Shown: positions 1 through 14,900, counted from the stretch's first letter. The stretch: 64,000 bases of DNA from Siphonodentalium dalli (GCA_032622095.1 CP136068.1:60226025-60290024); one strand, 5' to 3'. The notes: generated from the sequence alone by a model not told the origin. Program-made: numbers and translations.

Positions 1-1839
1 GAGCTTAAAAATTACATTTCATTGAACAAATCTGTCAATCAACCCCCCCCCACCCAACACTGTGGGGGCATCCCTGCGAGAATATGACATACATGATTTA
101 TTTGAATGCCTGACTACATTAGCTTAACAAAATTCCCATGACCTTGAAAGCCAGTGCATTCTCTGGGATTAAATTCCATTCATGAAACCACTATCAGCAT
201 GTCTTGGAGAGGTGTTGACATTTAGTCCATGAGATAGAAAATGGAAAATTTACTTTCGTTGCACCCCAGGGGGGGCAAAGGTTTTTTGGTGTCTATAGAA
301 AGCTTATAGCACCAGGAACAAAATTTGACTTGTTGGCCTTGACAAAAAGTGTCCGTTTGGCCGCTAGGGGGCGTAATCCAATATGGCCGCCAATATTCCT
401 GCCAAAATAGGAAATCATAGATAGGAAAAGACTGTATGTCAATCAAAACGGTTTTTACCGCCAATTGAGTTTCATGAAACATTTTAAACACATAAACAAA
501 CATTTAAGACATTAAAGTGGCACTTTGGGAGTCAAATGCTGTAAATAAAGAGCGTTTTATGATTTTATATGACGGGAGTTGTTGGGTTTTTGTGCTTTAT
601 TGCACCTTAATATGACAGTCTGGGAGCTAATGGCGGTACCCTTGCAACGCAATGGGACTTAACTTTACCCCACCCAGTTTGTTCTTTATTAGGTCCTTCA
701 ACTTTTAATGTTAACAAGAACAAAAAGTGGCCGTATAGACTCCAGACAAGATGGCGGCCATCATACCGTTTTTCAGACAAGACCCTAAGTCAGTTTGATG
801 CAAATTATAGCTGGAAACTCTAGTAAAATGTATACTAATGTATATATTTTCATGAAGCTAGGACACAATGACACTTCGATAGGGCAAAATTGAAACTCCC
901 AATCCAAAATGGCAGCCAAAATGGCCACCGAAAGTTGAAAAGATGACATTTTTTCACTTACATCTTCTAGATTAGTTTATTTTGTTTGGAAATGGTTGAG
1001 AAAATGAGACTTTATTTTGTATTTTATATATTAACTGATCATTGGAGCAATAAAATATGCAATTACTGGGCTCCTAGCCCCGTCCGATCCCTCAAAAATT
1101 CGATTTTACAGAATGCGGTATTAAATTTCACAAAAAATCACAATTGGGATTCTAGTCATATTTCTACAAGAAATGAACAGAAATTTGTAATGTAAGTGAG
1201 GCATATCATTACCTATGAATATTCCAACTCATTGGAACCAAAATTGTTACTTTGGCTCAAAATGGCTGCCAAAAAGACCGTCAAAATACGGGAAATGGTA
1301 GATACTGCCTCAGCATGCCCTTCAATCGCTTACAAGTTGTGGTTGATGTATACAATTGGCTATTCTGTCTTCTATAATTGAATACTAACATGTCTGATGC
1401 ACCATGGTTTTTGTTACTATTGTCACCACTGACATTACCAGAAATATTGGAGTTTTCTCTCACAAACTTGACAAAAAATATTGGCAAAAATTTACTTTTC
1501 ATGTCTGGATCATTTGTTCAAGTGAAATGTAACTATCTTTGATATGAAAGGTGATTATTGTTTTGGTCTATCATAATTGTGTCACACTACGGCATTTATA
1601 AACCATTTTCTCAAGATGGCAACCAAATTTGGTAATAAAATTCATTTCTTTTACATATATCCCGAACATTAATATCTGCGTTATCCGAAAAAGGTAGCAA
1701 ATTCATTTTAAAGATGCAGTATGGAATTTGTCCGAGAACCTCTTTTGTGATTCTGGCCATATTATTGAAAGGAAATGGGCAGAACTTTGCGACGGAACAT
1801 AATATATGGCTATTCTGGACCATTATGATAAAAATTGAT

Positions 1840-3420
1840 CAACTGGGTACAGGGTGGATGCCAAGATGACAGCCAGGGAGTTACTGATTGATCATTGGTG
1901 AGGTGAATAGGCATACAAGGAGTGATTATATGGTTATTAGTGGGGTGTCCATGGTAAGATGTGTAGGTATTCAAGGAGTGATCGTGATCATGTGTGAGGC
2001 GAAACGGTATGCATGGAGTGACTGTATAGTGTATGGTTGTATGTACCCAGTGTGGGTGTATCCGGTGTGGCTGTATGTCCATTGATATGGTGTATGTACA
2101 TAACTAGAGAAGCTATATGGCCACCTGTATATTGTTCATGTATATACATATAGTGACTGTAAGGTCATGGGCGGGATTATGACAGGTGGGGTGTATATGT
2201 AGACATGTGCTGTCTGTATGGTCATGTAGTGTGTGGATAAATCGGGAGCTATTTAATTGTTATGGGTAATATATAGGTGTATATGTGTGCATGGAATGAC
2301 TGTAAGGTCATGTTTGAAGTGTACATACATGGAGTAAGCTGGATGGTCATTGGCTATGCGCGTGGGTATATAGGGCCTGCCATTCTGGTAAAGGTGGGAT
2401 GAATATTTACGCGCGCCGCGTGTATAACTGGTGGCGAGATTCTCTTTTCTCATGGGCGCTTACATTATCAATGGGTGTTTTATTAGTTTTATTTATAGAA
2501 TGGGAATTTTTGGGATGATTAAAAGTCAAACTGCGAGCTGGAGGCAGAGTCCGGTAAAAGGTGTATAGTTGGGGAATTTCAATTTCGTTTATTGTCGTTA
2601 ATCAACGTTGATTAATTTTGATTTTTTATTTGCAGCCCACTGGGGGTTGTGTTCGGAGACGATCGAGTCGGCCGCCGGTTCGTTAATTAGGTGCTGGTTG
2701 TTATTGTTATTTTAACGGAATTCTGAGTTGGCCATTCGCAAAACCAATATATTTTATATTCTACAATTACATTCTTGGGTTTATAATATATGATCTTGAG
2801 CGCGTTACCATTTCTGACATTGGTTATATTGTTATATATGTCGTGGATGGATTATCATTGGTGGGTGTGTAGGCAGTATATGTGTGATGATGGATGGCGT
2901 GCATGAGTATACAGTGAGTTGCTGAATTGTCATGTGTGAGGTGTATATGCATGGAAGGTATGAGTGGTCGTGGGTGCTGGTATTGGTATATTGGGAAGGG
3001 CTGAATGGCCATTGGCGATGTGTATATGTATACCTGGATTGAATCTATGGTCATGGGTGGGCTGTATATAGATAGAACCGCATGAGATATGTAATAAATG
3101 TATTTATCGAGTGGTTATATGACTATGGAGGTGCCGAATATGTATACAGGTAGTGACTGTATGGTCAATGGTGAGGTGAATAGGTATACAAGGAGTGACT
3201 TTATGTTCCCGAATGTAGTGAATATGTATACAGAGAGTGACGATATGGTCATATGTCAGATATAGGAGTATGCCTGGTGTGCATGCATGGTGACTCGTGA
3301 CTGTATGGTCATTTGTTGTGTGTATACGGTATAACCAAGTATGGCTGTATGGTCATGGGTCAGGTGTACGTGTATAAAGTGGGTGACTATATTGTCATTG
3401 TTGTGGTGTTTCTGTGAGGT
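1840..3420 (+). repeat. Minisatellite, left (forward) block
   Basis: Degenerate units of very roughly 57-60 bp with the theme 'gaggtgtatatgtataca(t)ggagtgactgtatggtcat'. Units are diverged and of uneven length, and stretches such as 2450-2830 are not clearly repetitive. All open frames here are by-products of the repeat. Confidence 0.7.
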
Positions 3421-3539
3421 AATATGTGAAACCTTGGGTGTCTATCGCTTTCCAAAATAGCTCAAGGATATGTTAATCAATAGAGAGGTGATGTCAGAGT
3501 TCTCCATCTTGAAGGTCTGTCTGTATGTACAATGGAGGA

Positions 3540-3995
3540 AAGTGATAGCCACCCATTACCACACAGTAACTCCATATATACATAATCACCACACAAATGA
3601 CAATATAGTCACCCACCGTATACACGTACACCTGACCCATGACCATATAGCCATAATTGGTTATACCTGTACACACCACAAATGACCATACAGCCACGAG
3701 TTACAATACATGAACACAGGGTATGATCCCACACACAACCCATAACCATATAATCACTCCCTGTATACATATTCACCATGTTCGTGAACATAATTCAATC
3801 CCTGTATACCCATTCACCTCACCATTGGCCTTACGGTCACCACCCTATATACCTTTTATACACACCCATGGCCTAATAGAAATTCCAGATATACATAAAT
3901 ACCACAACAATGACCATAGGGTCACTCCAGGTATACATATCCACCTCACCACTGGTGATATAGCCACTTGCTTTGTGCACATACCCTCAGCCCTT
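3540..3995 (-). repeat. Minisatellite, right (inverted) block
   Basis: The same units as the left block but on the opposite strand (atgaccatacagtcac...tatacatattcacc). 3580-3710 pairs closely with 3290-3410, so the local axis of symmetry is near 3495. The intervening 3420-3540 is unique. Confidence 0.7.
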
Positions 3996-5154
3996 TGTCT
4001 CCAATATGTATACTGTGTGATTTGGCCTACCCCTAAACTGGCTGCCAAATTTGTGCTCCGTTGACAACAAAAAGGGGTGAAATCCATAAATATACCTTAG
4101 TATAATCGACAAAATGGATTCATTTGAATTAAAAAATGTTTTCAGCTGAAAGTTCAACTAGTTTTACCAATTAATCCTCGCCTGTTTATTTTTTATAAAC
4201 AAAAAATCAAGAACAATGCCCAAAAAATTACATTTTCGAAAATAAGTGGATTTCAATAAGCCATAGGCCATAACGAAAATATTTGACATGCAATAACCAA
4301 ACTTTCTTTACAATATAGTTAGACTTACATATTAAATATGTTGTGAAAACATCAAGATGTATGGAGATAAATTTACTGAGTTACAAGACCTCAAAAATGG
4401 CATTTCGTCACGCGACCCCATGTCACAAAGCCAAATTTGACAAGTCCATATTATGGAACGCACATTTCATCGGCATATTTTTTCTCATTCTTTACCATAA
4501 ATGGATGAAACATTTGATTTATGTGCTCTAACCAGTAGGTTAACCACTTAGTTAGTGAAAAAACACAAAATTATTATGTATTTTAACAAATAATTGATCC
4601 TAAAATCTGCTTTTTAGCTTATTTTGAAAATACGCCGAAAATGGGGGCTCCGAAATCTGAAAAACGACCATTTTTTTGGTACAGAAATGTCCATAACTCA
4701 AAAAATATTTGACGAATATTAAAATGGTTTACGGTTCTGTGACCAGCATGGTGAGTTCTACAAAATAAACTCAAAATTGAAAAAGATTAGACCAATTTGA
4801 AATTTTCATGAACATCCCTAACCTAAGCAATGTGACAAAATCGCAAATATTTTGGGTCATTAATTCTAATTTTTTTGGAAAACGGACACCTAAATCAAGG
4901 GCCAACAAGTGAGATTTTGATCAGAACATATCTTACTATCATATTAAGCAATAAAACCTTTGCCCCCCTTGGGGTGCAGCCAAAATTTTATTTATGCATT
5001 TTCACAGTTCTATCTCTCATGGACTAATTTAGATAATTAGGTTTTAACGACTGCACAAACAGCATTGTGTTACTCCTACAGCTGTGATCAAAACAAAGAT
5101 TTTAATGGGGTGAACTAGGCAGAGATTATATGGTAACGTACAGCGTGGTGTGGC

Positions 5155-5192
5155 AGGGACAGGAGGTGGGGTGGGGAGGGTGGGGTGGGGTA
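5155..5192 (+). other. G-rich tract with quadruplex potential
   Basis: A run containing at least four separate blocks of three or four G with one- or two-base spacers, directly upstream of the pearl-like element. It is on the strand opposite to IFT46 transcription, so the RNA would be C-rich. Function unknown. Confidence 0.45.
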
Positions 5193-5204
5193 GCTGTGAT
5201 GTGT

Positions 5205-5766
5205 CTATTTTTTTTTTTTTTTAGAGTTATGTCCCTGGCTCTGCCCCTATTTGACCCAGTGAACCCATTTGAACAAATCTAAACCCCAGTCACCCAAGGT
5301 CCCTCTGTACCAAATATAAGCTAAATCGGTCCAATATTTTTGAGAAGTCATTCTAAGAATTACTATGAGTTATGGCCCTGGTTTCTTAACTAATTGACCG
5401 GGTGACCTCATTTGAACAAATCTGAACACCAGTCACCCAAGGACCCTCCATACCAAATATTAGCTAAATCGGGCCAATGGTTCTGGACAAGAAGTCGTTG
5501 TAAGAATTACTATGGAGGAATAGAGTTATGGCCCTGGTTTCGCAACTATTTGACCCAGTAACCTCATTTGAACAAATCTGAATGAGAGTCACCTAAGGAA
5601 CATCCACACCAAATATGATCCAATTCGGTCTTACGGTTCCAGAGGAGAAGATGTTCAAAGAATTGTTGACAGATGGATGGACGGATGGATGGACGGATGG
5701 ATGGATGGACAGACGAGTGATGACTATAGCTCCAACGGAGACTTCATCTCAGGTGAGCTAAAAAGG
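5205..5766 (+). mobile_element. Pearl-like element, family P2
   Basis: A T-tract is followed by three core units of about 150 bp, each opening 'gagttatg(t/g)ccctgg' (5223, 5368, 5521). Then come a GGAC/GGAT microsatellite (about 5670-5715) and a tail ending TCAGGTGAGCTAAAAA. TAGCTC and GAGCTA in the tail can pair. A second copy with the same tail lies at 24888-25287. The layout matches bivalve pearl elements, now usually treated as non-autonomous Helitron/Helentron relatives. Confidence 0.7.
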
Positions 5767-5811
5767 AGATTAATTGTTTTTCTGGATATACAGGATATCT
5801 TTATAGCTTAC

Positions 5812-5924
5812 TTTGAGTAGTGTACATTTGGTGGAGGTTTCGATCTGTGAAGATCTCTGATATTTTCTATCCAGTTGTCGATGGCCTTTGGATTTTTCTC
5901 CACATCAGATACACTTGTCACAAC
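5812..5924 (-). CDS. IFT46: IFT46 exon 6 (last one inside window)
   Basis: 113 bases after acceptor CTTGTAG, ending TCA AA before donor GTAAGC (phase 2). Encodes VVTSVSDVEKNPKAIDNWIE followed by NIRDLHRSKPPPNVHYS. The family has EDAEKNPKAIDTWIESISELHRSKPPATVHYT. The next expected block (PMPDIDTLMQEW-like) was not found between here and base 1, so the next exon lies beyond the left edge of the window. Confidence 0.95.
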
Positions 5925-8900
5925 CTACAAGAAAACCAGCTATATGAAAACAGCAATGCTAAAAGCTTAAAATTACAATTCTTCTTCAAATACGTAACTT
6001 GTACTGCTATTTATTTCACACATCAACATGTTTTTTTTAAATCTATAAATTTTTGACTGGCAAGAGAATAAGCAATGTTCGATGGTGCAAAAATAGAATA
6101 CTTCTTTTATAGGTTGGGTGTAATGGTTAGATACCAATACACCCTTGCATGAAGAATGTTAGTAACATCAAGAATTAAATGTATATACCTACCTTAACGC
6201 TTTCAACACTGTTCCCCCACATTCTAATGACCTATTACCCTGGTCTCCCAGCTATGGTTGCATGTTTCAGGGCTGGCAGTCTAAAACATCCAGGAGGGCT
6301 ATTAATAGCCTAGGAGGGCTATAGCCCTCCTCAACTTTTACAGTTATGATTTATTTTATCTGAGTTACTATTGCCGGTATGGATGGAAAGTGTTAATCAT
6401 TTCTAAACCAATCAACCGATTGATACCAAAAACTATACAGGTGAGGGTGTGTCATCATAAACATGCACATAAAATTTGAACACAATCCGATAAAAAATAC
6501 TTTAGTAATCGAATCGGATAGCAAGTGTCTACGGATGGACAGACAGAGAGACGGACAGACAGACGACGGATGGTTGATCCGGACGTCGGCATTAAGTGTA
6601 CCATACATGGTATGGGTACACATAAAAACACAAGGCAGTTATAGTTTAAATTGCATATTATCCACTTCTATTGGTGATAAATACAAGCAGGATGCTTGTT
6701 GCCCATTAATGAAATATAGACACGACATGTGCCAGAGATGAAAACTATTAAATTATTATACAACCAGATTTATGTGGAAAAGTAATCCTTAGCATGAAAC
6801 ACCATCCTGTCAGTATGAAAGCACGCGGACTAATGCCAGTCAGTCGCACAAAGGCGATTCTCCAATTGGAACCATAGTCAGAAGTGATATAAAATTATGT
6901 TTTATATGTTCTGATAATTAATATGAACCACAGACAAAATGTAAGAGTGCTTGTACTCAACAATTTGTCAGTCGGTGTACAACCCATGCAACGAAATTGG
7001 GTGAGTTTGTCAATGTTTAAAACATTTTCTATGTTGTGTAATTTTACATAAAACACACAATCAAGTAGCATATTAAATCCAGTATACTGTATATTTAAAC
7101 TTGAATACATTTACAAATGACTGTGTTATTTGTCAAAATAATCCATATTCAGAATTCCATCACCGATTTCAAGTTGGCATGAGCGCTTTCGCAGATTGCT
7201 GCTTCCAGCGGTCAAGTCGCTCTGTATGGATTTACTGGGTGTTTGCACTTGGGGACATAGAGAATAGTTTCTCAATTTTAATAATTGAATAACAGTGTAA
7301 ACAAGAATATTCACCACAGTGAATGATAACTTGGAGACATTAGCTCATTAGATGTATATTAAAAGATTGTCAATCGAGGCTACCAATTTCAGTGATTGTC
7401 AATTTTCACTGATAGGAACCGGAAATGGAACGAAAGGTTGAACTCAATCGAGATGGTGACATTTGGTTCTCACTATCCACAAACATGTTGATTTTATCCA
7501 GTAAAATATATTGAAAGCTCAATCTTATGAAGAGAAATAATTTATTTTGTTCTTAAAATGTGTGAGAATCAATCAAAAGATCCGATTTACAGAACAGTTC
7601 GTTCCGGAATTTAATGATTCCGCCATAATGACCATTTGACATTACCATCAGTTGCCGAAATCACGCATGCGCACACTGTACAATATAAATCTTTACAATT
7701 TCAAGGCAGTATTTTTCTCATAAAACACAATAAAATAATTAAATAAATGTCCTATCGTAGATGAGGCGGGCAATAAAAAGCCCGCTTTGGATAATTTCTA
7801 GGCGGGCTGTAAGTGGGCAGCCCGCCAGCCCACCTTGAGATTTCCAGGCCTGATGTTTTAAATTCTTTTTAAAGTTTATGCATTTCCCAAAAAGAAATAG
7901 CATTCAATGTATTGCATTCATATTTTATAGTTTACCTCATTCATGTATTATTATTCGATTATTAGAGGGTAGTGACATCACAATTGGTTAACAAGAAAGC
8001 CAACGTCATTATTATTGCCAAATTACCTGTTGGCAAGTTGGTGGTATTTTGCTTTTACAGGTAAGTCAACTTCATACCCCTATTCCTCGAGCCGATGTGA
8101 CTTATAGACAGTTCAGTTTCATCATCATGTTTGGGTCAGAACCATCACTAACGCAATTATTTTTGTCAAATTGCAACATGATAATTGCAGTTTCGTTCCA
8201 TCACAATTTGTTTTTTGGCCACCAATTTCCAGGGAAATTCCAAATCAACCAAATATGCCCTGTGGAGTCACGTGTTTACCATGTGACAAGTCACATGTTT
8301 ACCATGTGACAAGATATGATCATTTTAATCACATACAGCACCATGTAAATGTGGTATTGCGGCAGAGTATATTTTTTGGCAACACAAAGCCAATTCACCA
8401 TTATAAAAGGTGCATGATTCAACCACATACTGATGAACATGAGGTTGAACTGCCTGTTTTTCTATGAAAATATTTTGACATTACACGGTAGAGTCATATA
8501 AGAATTATACAAATATTTTAATGTTACATATTCAAAAGGTTATGAAAATGAATAATCAGTTGTTACAATTAGGAAATGAAGAGTTATGAGTAACAAACCA
8601 GCTGTTTCGCGGCAGGTTGCTTGGACATGGCTCTCAGCTGCAGATCAAGTACAGTTGGGTCAGACTGCTTTGCACAAGGCTCATCCAATACCGTCAATCC
8701 CAGATTATCTGGTTTGTTATCGGGTCGACCCACCTGAAATTACAGTCAACCCCAGATTATCTGGCTTGTCATCAGTCAATAGACCAAATACAGTCAATGC
8801 AAATGGGAAATTTTATGAAGAAGATTGAAATTAACACATTATTATCAAAATAGCAACTATATACTCATTTTGGTGGGCCTAGAAGCATTAGTACACTTTA

Positions 8901-11900
8901 GATTCCTTTTCGCGTATGATGGATAAAAGTTGCATTTCCTGCTTTTCAATGATTAAAGTGCTGAGAGTTTAATAACATACTGCCAGTGCAAAAACGCATT
9001 AAGGCTTCTAGGAGTGGGGATACAATTTATATTTTGATGGGAAAAGTTGACAGTTGAAAATACAATATAACTTCCATAGGTTTTGCAAAGTTATCTTTCC
9101 TAACAATGATCACATACAATAAGCTTCTTTGGTTTCTTAGAAACTATGTTTATTCCTGCATTAATAGATATATAGTTACACATACAATGGATGAAACCAA
9201 AGAACATACATAGATTTATATCATAACAAGATAGTCTCAGTCTGAGAAGACTGGGACTCTGAAGACAGTCAATACTTGTCAAATCACTTAAAACAAATAT
9301 CTTCAAACAGGGACATAGCTAGAGGTTCTCCTTTGAGCGGGTGTGTTGACCTAGAAATATCTAACTGCACACCACTGACAAAACTCCAACCCTCCTCCCC
9401 ATACCAGATAACCAGACACAGTTCTAAGTTCACAAAATTCCTTTTGCACATCCATCTAGGTTGAAAATTTACAACAGGTAATTCAAAGTTTTGGAAATTT
9501 TCAACCTGACATCCCCCACAAAGTTAGAAATTTTCCAAATGTGGCCACTTCGGTCCTACAATTTAACCAAAGGTAGGAAAATTTGTGACTTTTGATCTAA
9601 ATTCAAAACATTTTGCATTGAATACTGGTTGGAAAATCAAACTAGGAACAATTCTAACCTATGTTTGGTGTGAAAATCAAATTTACACATAAAGTTGTAT
9701 CAGGCATGAAATTTCCAACTGTTGAAGATTTTGATCCTACACCCTGTCCCCTAACATTGCCCTCCCTCCACCTGAGCTTAGAAATTATTCCAGGAGTTAA
9801 TGGTTTATACACAAGGTTATCAAAACCTAACTGATATAGAAGATCTCCAACAAGTTATGTTGGGATATAAGATTTTATGAAACAAGTTTGATAAATTTGA
9901 TTCACAATGAGTCGTAGACATAAAGAGTTGAAGATCTTGAAATGAAAAAAACTTGAGCTTTATGCCTTTCTAACGAATCAAAATCCTTAACAGAAGCACA
10001 CATTTACATTGTTGGCTGAGACGCTTATATGACAGTATTGCGTGCTCGAGCTGCATAAGGAAAATATAGTCCCCCAATTTGCTTCTTTGTTTTATGTATA
10101 TTTTCGTTAGTGCAAGGAGTTGGACTAGAATTTAACTGTAATGAACAAAGCAATCATTTTACATTGTCTGGTGTTGTTATCATGTGCAGCTTTATGAAAT
10201 AGATTAATCTGCCTGATTCAATGTAATGTCATTTTGCTGGCACGATATTGGCAAGTAGCACGCGCTTATTCGTCAGCAGTGAGAGATAAGGAAATATGTA
10301 ATGGCTTTTTAATTATATAAATAGGGGTTTCATGTGATATTTAAATATAACAAAATTATTACATAAGCATAGGAGTCTATATATTATTATACCAGTACCA
10401 TACTTGAATTTAACAGCATAGATAGGGTGGGTGGGGAGTGTTAAATGTCTTATCTCCACCCTTAATCTTCCCATATTTGAACCAATGTAAATCCCAATCT
10501 ATGAGATCCATTCATTTAGTAATTTCAAAAGGTATATGTTAAGAGTTGAAGTAAATTCATTTTCCTCAAAAGCAGTTTAAAATTTTAGGAAAAGGTTATC
10601 AGCATGTCACCACTGAAAATTTGTCCTTGAAGTTATCAGCATAATAGATCTACACCTCATCAGCATACATAAAAAGAGTTAACAGCCTAAATATATACAT
10701 AACATTGTAAAACCTGTTACACCTATATATGATAATTCATCAAACATATGATTATGTGGGGGTAGTTTTAAATCTCAAAGCTCTGCCCCTATTTACATCA
10801 TTCAAAGACCTCACTATGAGGTTCAATGGTTTAGTGATTTTGGAGGCTATGTTTAGGAGTTGAAGTCAACTCATTGGAAGCAAAAGTGTTAAATAAGTTT
10901 CTGCCACTTTTGACTGGACAGCTATTCAAACAAATAATAGATACATGGTTACAGATCCCATATAATAGATACATGGTTACAGATCCCATCTCCCTTCCAA
11001 AGTAAAAGACAAGTTGTTAACGAGCTAGATTGCTTGGAACAACACATGGAAATTCAACTCATATACTTGAGTACTCAAGAGAGTACTTGAAAACTTGAGT
11101 ACACAGAATAAAACAAGGGTTGCGCATATCGAAGATGGATCTGATCGAGTTTTTTTTTGCAAATGGAGGAACTAAAGAACCATATCTCAGAACTAAGGGC
11201 CATATTATAAACTCAGGTAAATAAAAAAATCAGACAAACCTGGTTTTTTTTATGTCAATCAAGATATTGTTGTGAAAGATCCATATACCAGTATGAATGG
11301 AATCGGTTGACATTTGTTCAAGTTTTCAGACTAACAGTCAAAAAATTGCTAAAAATAGACAAACTAAGTGCCGTAGCTCAGGTAAAAAGGATCAGACAAA
11401 TCTGGTTTTCAAACTTGTTCAAGGTATTGTTGTGAAAGATCCATATACCAAATATGGATGAAATTGGTTGACGTTTGTTCAAGATATTGTTGTGAAAGAT
11501 CCATATTCCAAATATGGATGAAATTGGTTGATGTTTGTTGGTTGACTAATGGACATAACACTTCCTAATATTGCTAAAAATAGGCAAATAAGGGCTGTAA
11601 CTCAAGTAAAAAGGATCAGTCTACTATGGTTTTCGATCTTGTTCGAGATATTGCAGTAAAAGATCCATATACCAAATATGAATGAAATTGGTTGATGTTT
11701 GTTCAATTTATCATGCTAACGGACATAAAATTTTCTAAAATTGCTAGAAATAGACAAACTAAGAGCCTTAACTCAGATAAAAGAAATTGGACAAAACTGA
11801 TTTTCGAACTCAATCAAAATATTGTTGTGAAAGAACCATATACAAAATATGAACGAAATTGGTTGACGTTTGTTCAAGTTAGCATAACAGACATCAAATA

Positions 11901-14900
11901 CAAAGAAGTGGCATAACTCTGGTTAGAAAATTGGGGTGACCCAATTTTCTGTGTACAGCTGTCACACATGATATTTAACTCACATACCAAAAATTGTCAG
12001 AATCCATCAATAAACGGCTATGTTATATAGGTATGTTGTCTCCCAACCGTCCCTCGCCAAACCATAAGTCGAGTTTTGATACTCGACTAAAAATAATGGC
12101 TCTGAATATGCTGACATGACAACTTGGTCATATTTCATGAAAAAAACTGAAGCTACAAGTATTCATATTTCTTAAACCTTAATGAATGCATCAATGTCTC
12201 CAACAGAAGGAATAAAATCTGGTATGAATGCTTTCAATCTGTGGTCAAGCTCAATCGATTGAGGGGTGTATCTGAAATAGAAAAAATAGAGGAGTCACAA
12301 AGTCATACTTTACTATCAAATGGTATAACCAGTCTTTTTAAACATAATCTCAGATTCATACGGATACTGAGTCTATCATATTCCTGCACACAATTTCATT
12401 TCCCGGAAGGTTTGTGGTATTCCCCCGAATTAATTCCCCCACATCGCGCTACGTTAATCATTTCGATTGGACTCTTTTTATCTTGGTGTTAATAATAGTG
12501 CGTTATGATTGGCGCTACTGATGTGTAAATGAAAACTCTACAACAGGTCATCAAACTCATATATTTTATTTTCGGGTATGCAGTTTACTCCAGACTCTGT
12601 ATACACAGAACACTAGGAAGACTTTCAAGAGTTAAAAGTGCTATTGTCACATTACGTAGCACATGGTGGGGAGAAAACTATGATGACATCTTCATTTAAG
12701 AGATCTATTGGAGAAGGATCAAGATGGAGACGCCTAACATTTATTTTCAGTAAAGGTGTGTTAAGATGTCTCTAGTTCAACATTTCAACATGGCCGTACC
12801 AATGAGTTTTGTGTGTCCCGATATACATTTGTCACAACCGAGTGAGACACTTATACAGTCAAGGGCTCTAGAACGGAATGTCTCCAGAGGAGCACAGCTC
12901 CGAGGGAGAGATTCCATTCTCGAGCGAGTGACAAATCTCAATGTCTCCCGAGAAGGGCAGCAACTGTTTTGTTATCCGATTACTAAAGAAAAAAATCCTA
13001 GCCATTCACACGCACGATGTTGCAATGAATCATCGCATCGCACGAGTGCTTTCTTTTGCGATTATGTATATTTTCAGTAACTTCGTATCATCCTTGAATT
13101 TCTGTTCCATAACAGATAGTCAAGCCATTATGCTTTTGATAATCAGCGTTTATTTTTGGAAGTTAAATCGTTAATATTGGTCCATGAAATGTAAACCTAT
13201 AAGCCATAGAAGTATTTTATCCCCTTCTGCAATTTGGCATATTCATGGATATACTTGGCATATTACATGTCATCTTGTGCCTGGAATTTACATGTGATAT
13301 TAATTTCATTACGATCTTCTCTGAAAGCTATTGGGAAGTTGTAAATTTCACAAATGTACATTCATATGTATCAATATGTAGACACCACGGAGAGGTCTGA
13401 TATAATGGACAATCGTACAGGATAATTCATTCACGACAAGCGTATGCATTAACCCTTTCAGTGCCAGGGGCCTATCTCATCGGCCCTAATTTACAGTTTA
13501 GATTTTTTTGGGTTGAATTTATTTTTGGGTATGCTTAAGCATGCTATAGCGAATTTAAAAACAAACTGGATAAAACCTTAGGGGCATGTTATAACTCAAA
13601 ACTATCACCAAGTATTCATAGTAATAATTTTGATGCAAATGAAAAACGTAAGATTCCCTGGCACTAAACCTACAAAATAAGTCTGTTAAAGAATATAAGA
13701 AAAAATTATTAAAATTGTAAAAAATTGTAAAAAATAATGAAAAATTGTTAGGCCAATGCATTCTCTTATATTTGCGAGCCGACCTATGGTCGACTCGCAT
13801 ATATAAGAGAATGCATTGACACAGGGTATATGGGTTGATACAAAAATCGGACCTGGCACTGAAAGGGTTAAGTTGTACACCAACAAGAATTTATAACCAA
13901 CCAACCTCAAGGGATTGACTCGTTCAATCTGTCACCATAATTTTGACATGAAGGTCCCCAGAGGGTGAATTTAGTGATGCTACCCCGCATAGCGGGCTAG
14001 CATCACCAAATTCACCCTCTGGGGACCTCATTCTGCTTACACCTCAGCAGAATGAGGTTCCCAGAGGGTGAATTTGGTGATGCTAGCCCGCTATGCGGGG
14101 GTAGCATCACTAAATTCACCCTCTGGGAACCTCATTCTGCAAATGACATACACACTATTTCAAGGCTTGCATGAAGATATTGAAATACCCAGATATTTCA
14201 TTGTAATTATTACAGAATAACACTTTTCAGATAAAAGTATCAACTTAAAAGTTTGAATATTAGTGTTCACTAAATATATGCAAAATTGGCAAACACCACT
14301 GTCGAGGGATACATTGAGATTTGTCACCCGCTCGAGAACGGAATGTCTCCCTCGGAGCGCAAATCACCATGTCTCCCGAGAAAAAGGGCAACACCTGTTT
14401 TGTTATCCGATTATACCACAGGAAAAAATCCTTGCCATCCACACGCACGATGTTGCACTGAGTCACGAGTGCTATTTTTCCCAATTATGTATATTTTCAG
14501 TAACTACTTATCGTCCTATAGGATTTCTGTTCCATAAACGATAGTCAAGCCGTTAAGCGTTTGATAATCAGCGTTTATTTACGATCATTTTGGTGGTAAA
14601 ATCGTCAATATCGGTCCATGCAATGTAAACCAATAAGCCATAAGGTATGTTATCGCCTTCTGCAATGTGGCGTATTCAATATTCACGACAAACGTATGCA
14701 TTACGTTGTCCACCAGCAAACATTTATAACCAACCAACCTCAAGGGATCCACTCTTTCAATCTTGCACCATAATGTAGACATGAACATATTGAATCACCG
14801 AGATGTTTCGATGTAAAAAGGACATAATAACCCTTGTCCGATAAAAGTATCAACTTAAAAGTTCGAATATTAGTTTTCACTAAATATATGCAAATTAGCA

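Larger units (their letters stand above)
223..5026. mobile_element. Long inverted-repeat (foldback-like) element with minisatellite core
   Basis: The left end reads TAGTCCATGAGATAG and the right end is its inverse, ending CTATCTCTCATGGACTA. The arms keep matching inward for about 150 bases: the gcaccccaggggggcaaagg block at about 260-280 pairs with about 4956-4980, and the acttgttggcc block at about 329-340 pairs with about 4901-4912. The middle holds a minisatellite in two opposite orientations. No convincing target duplication is visible and no transposase is encoded. It occupies IFT46 intron 6. Confidence 0.6.

Noticed and set aside
1888-4087. Several open frames of 65-113 codons rich in His/Thr/Pro or Val/Tyr
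   Set aside because: They are translations of the minisatellite in various frames and strands.
8049-8467. Overlapping + strand frames upstream of exon 5
   Set aside because: No homology, includes the 23-bp duplication, and lies in the IFT46 intron on the opposite strand.
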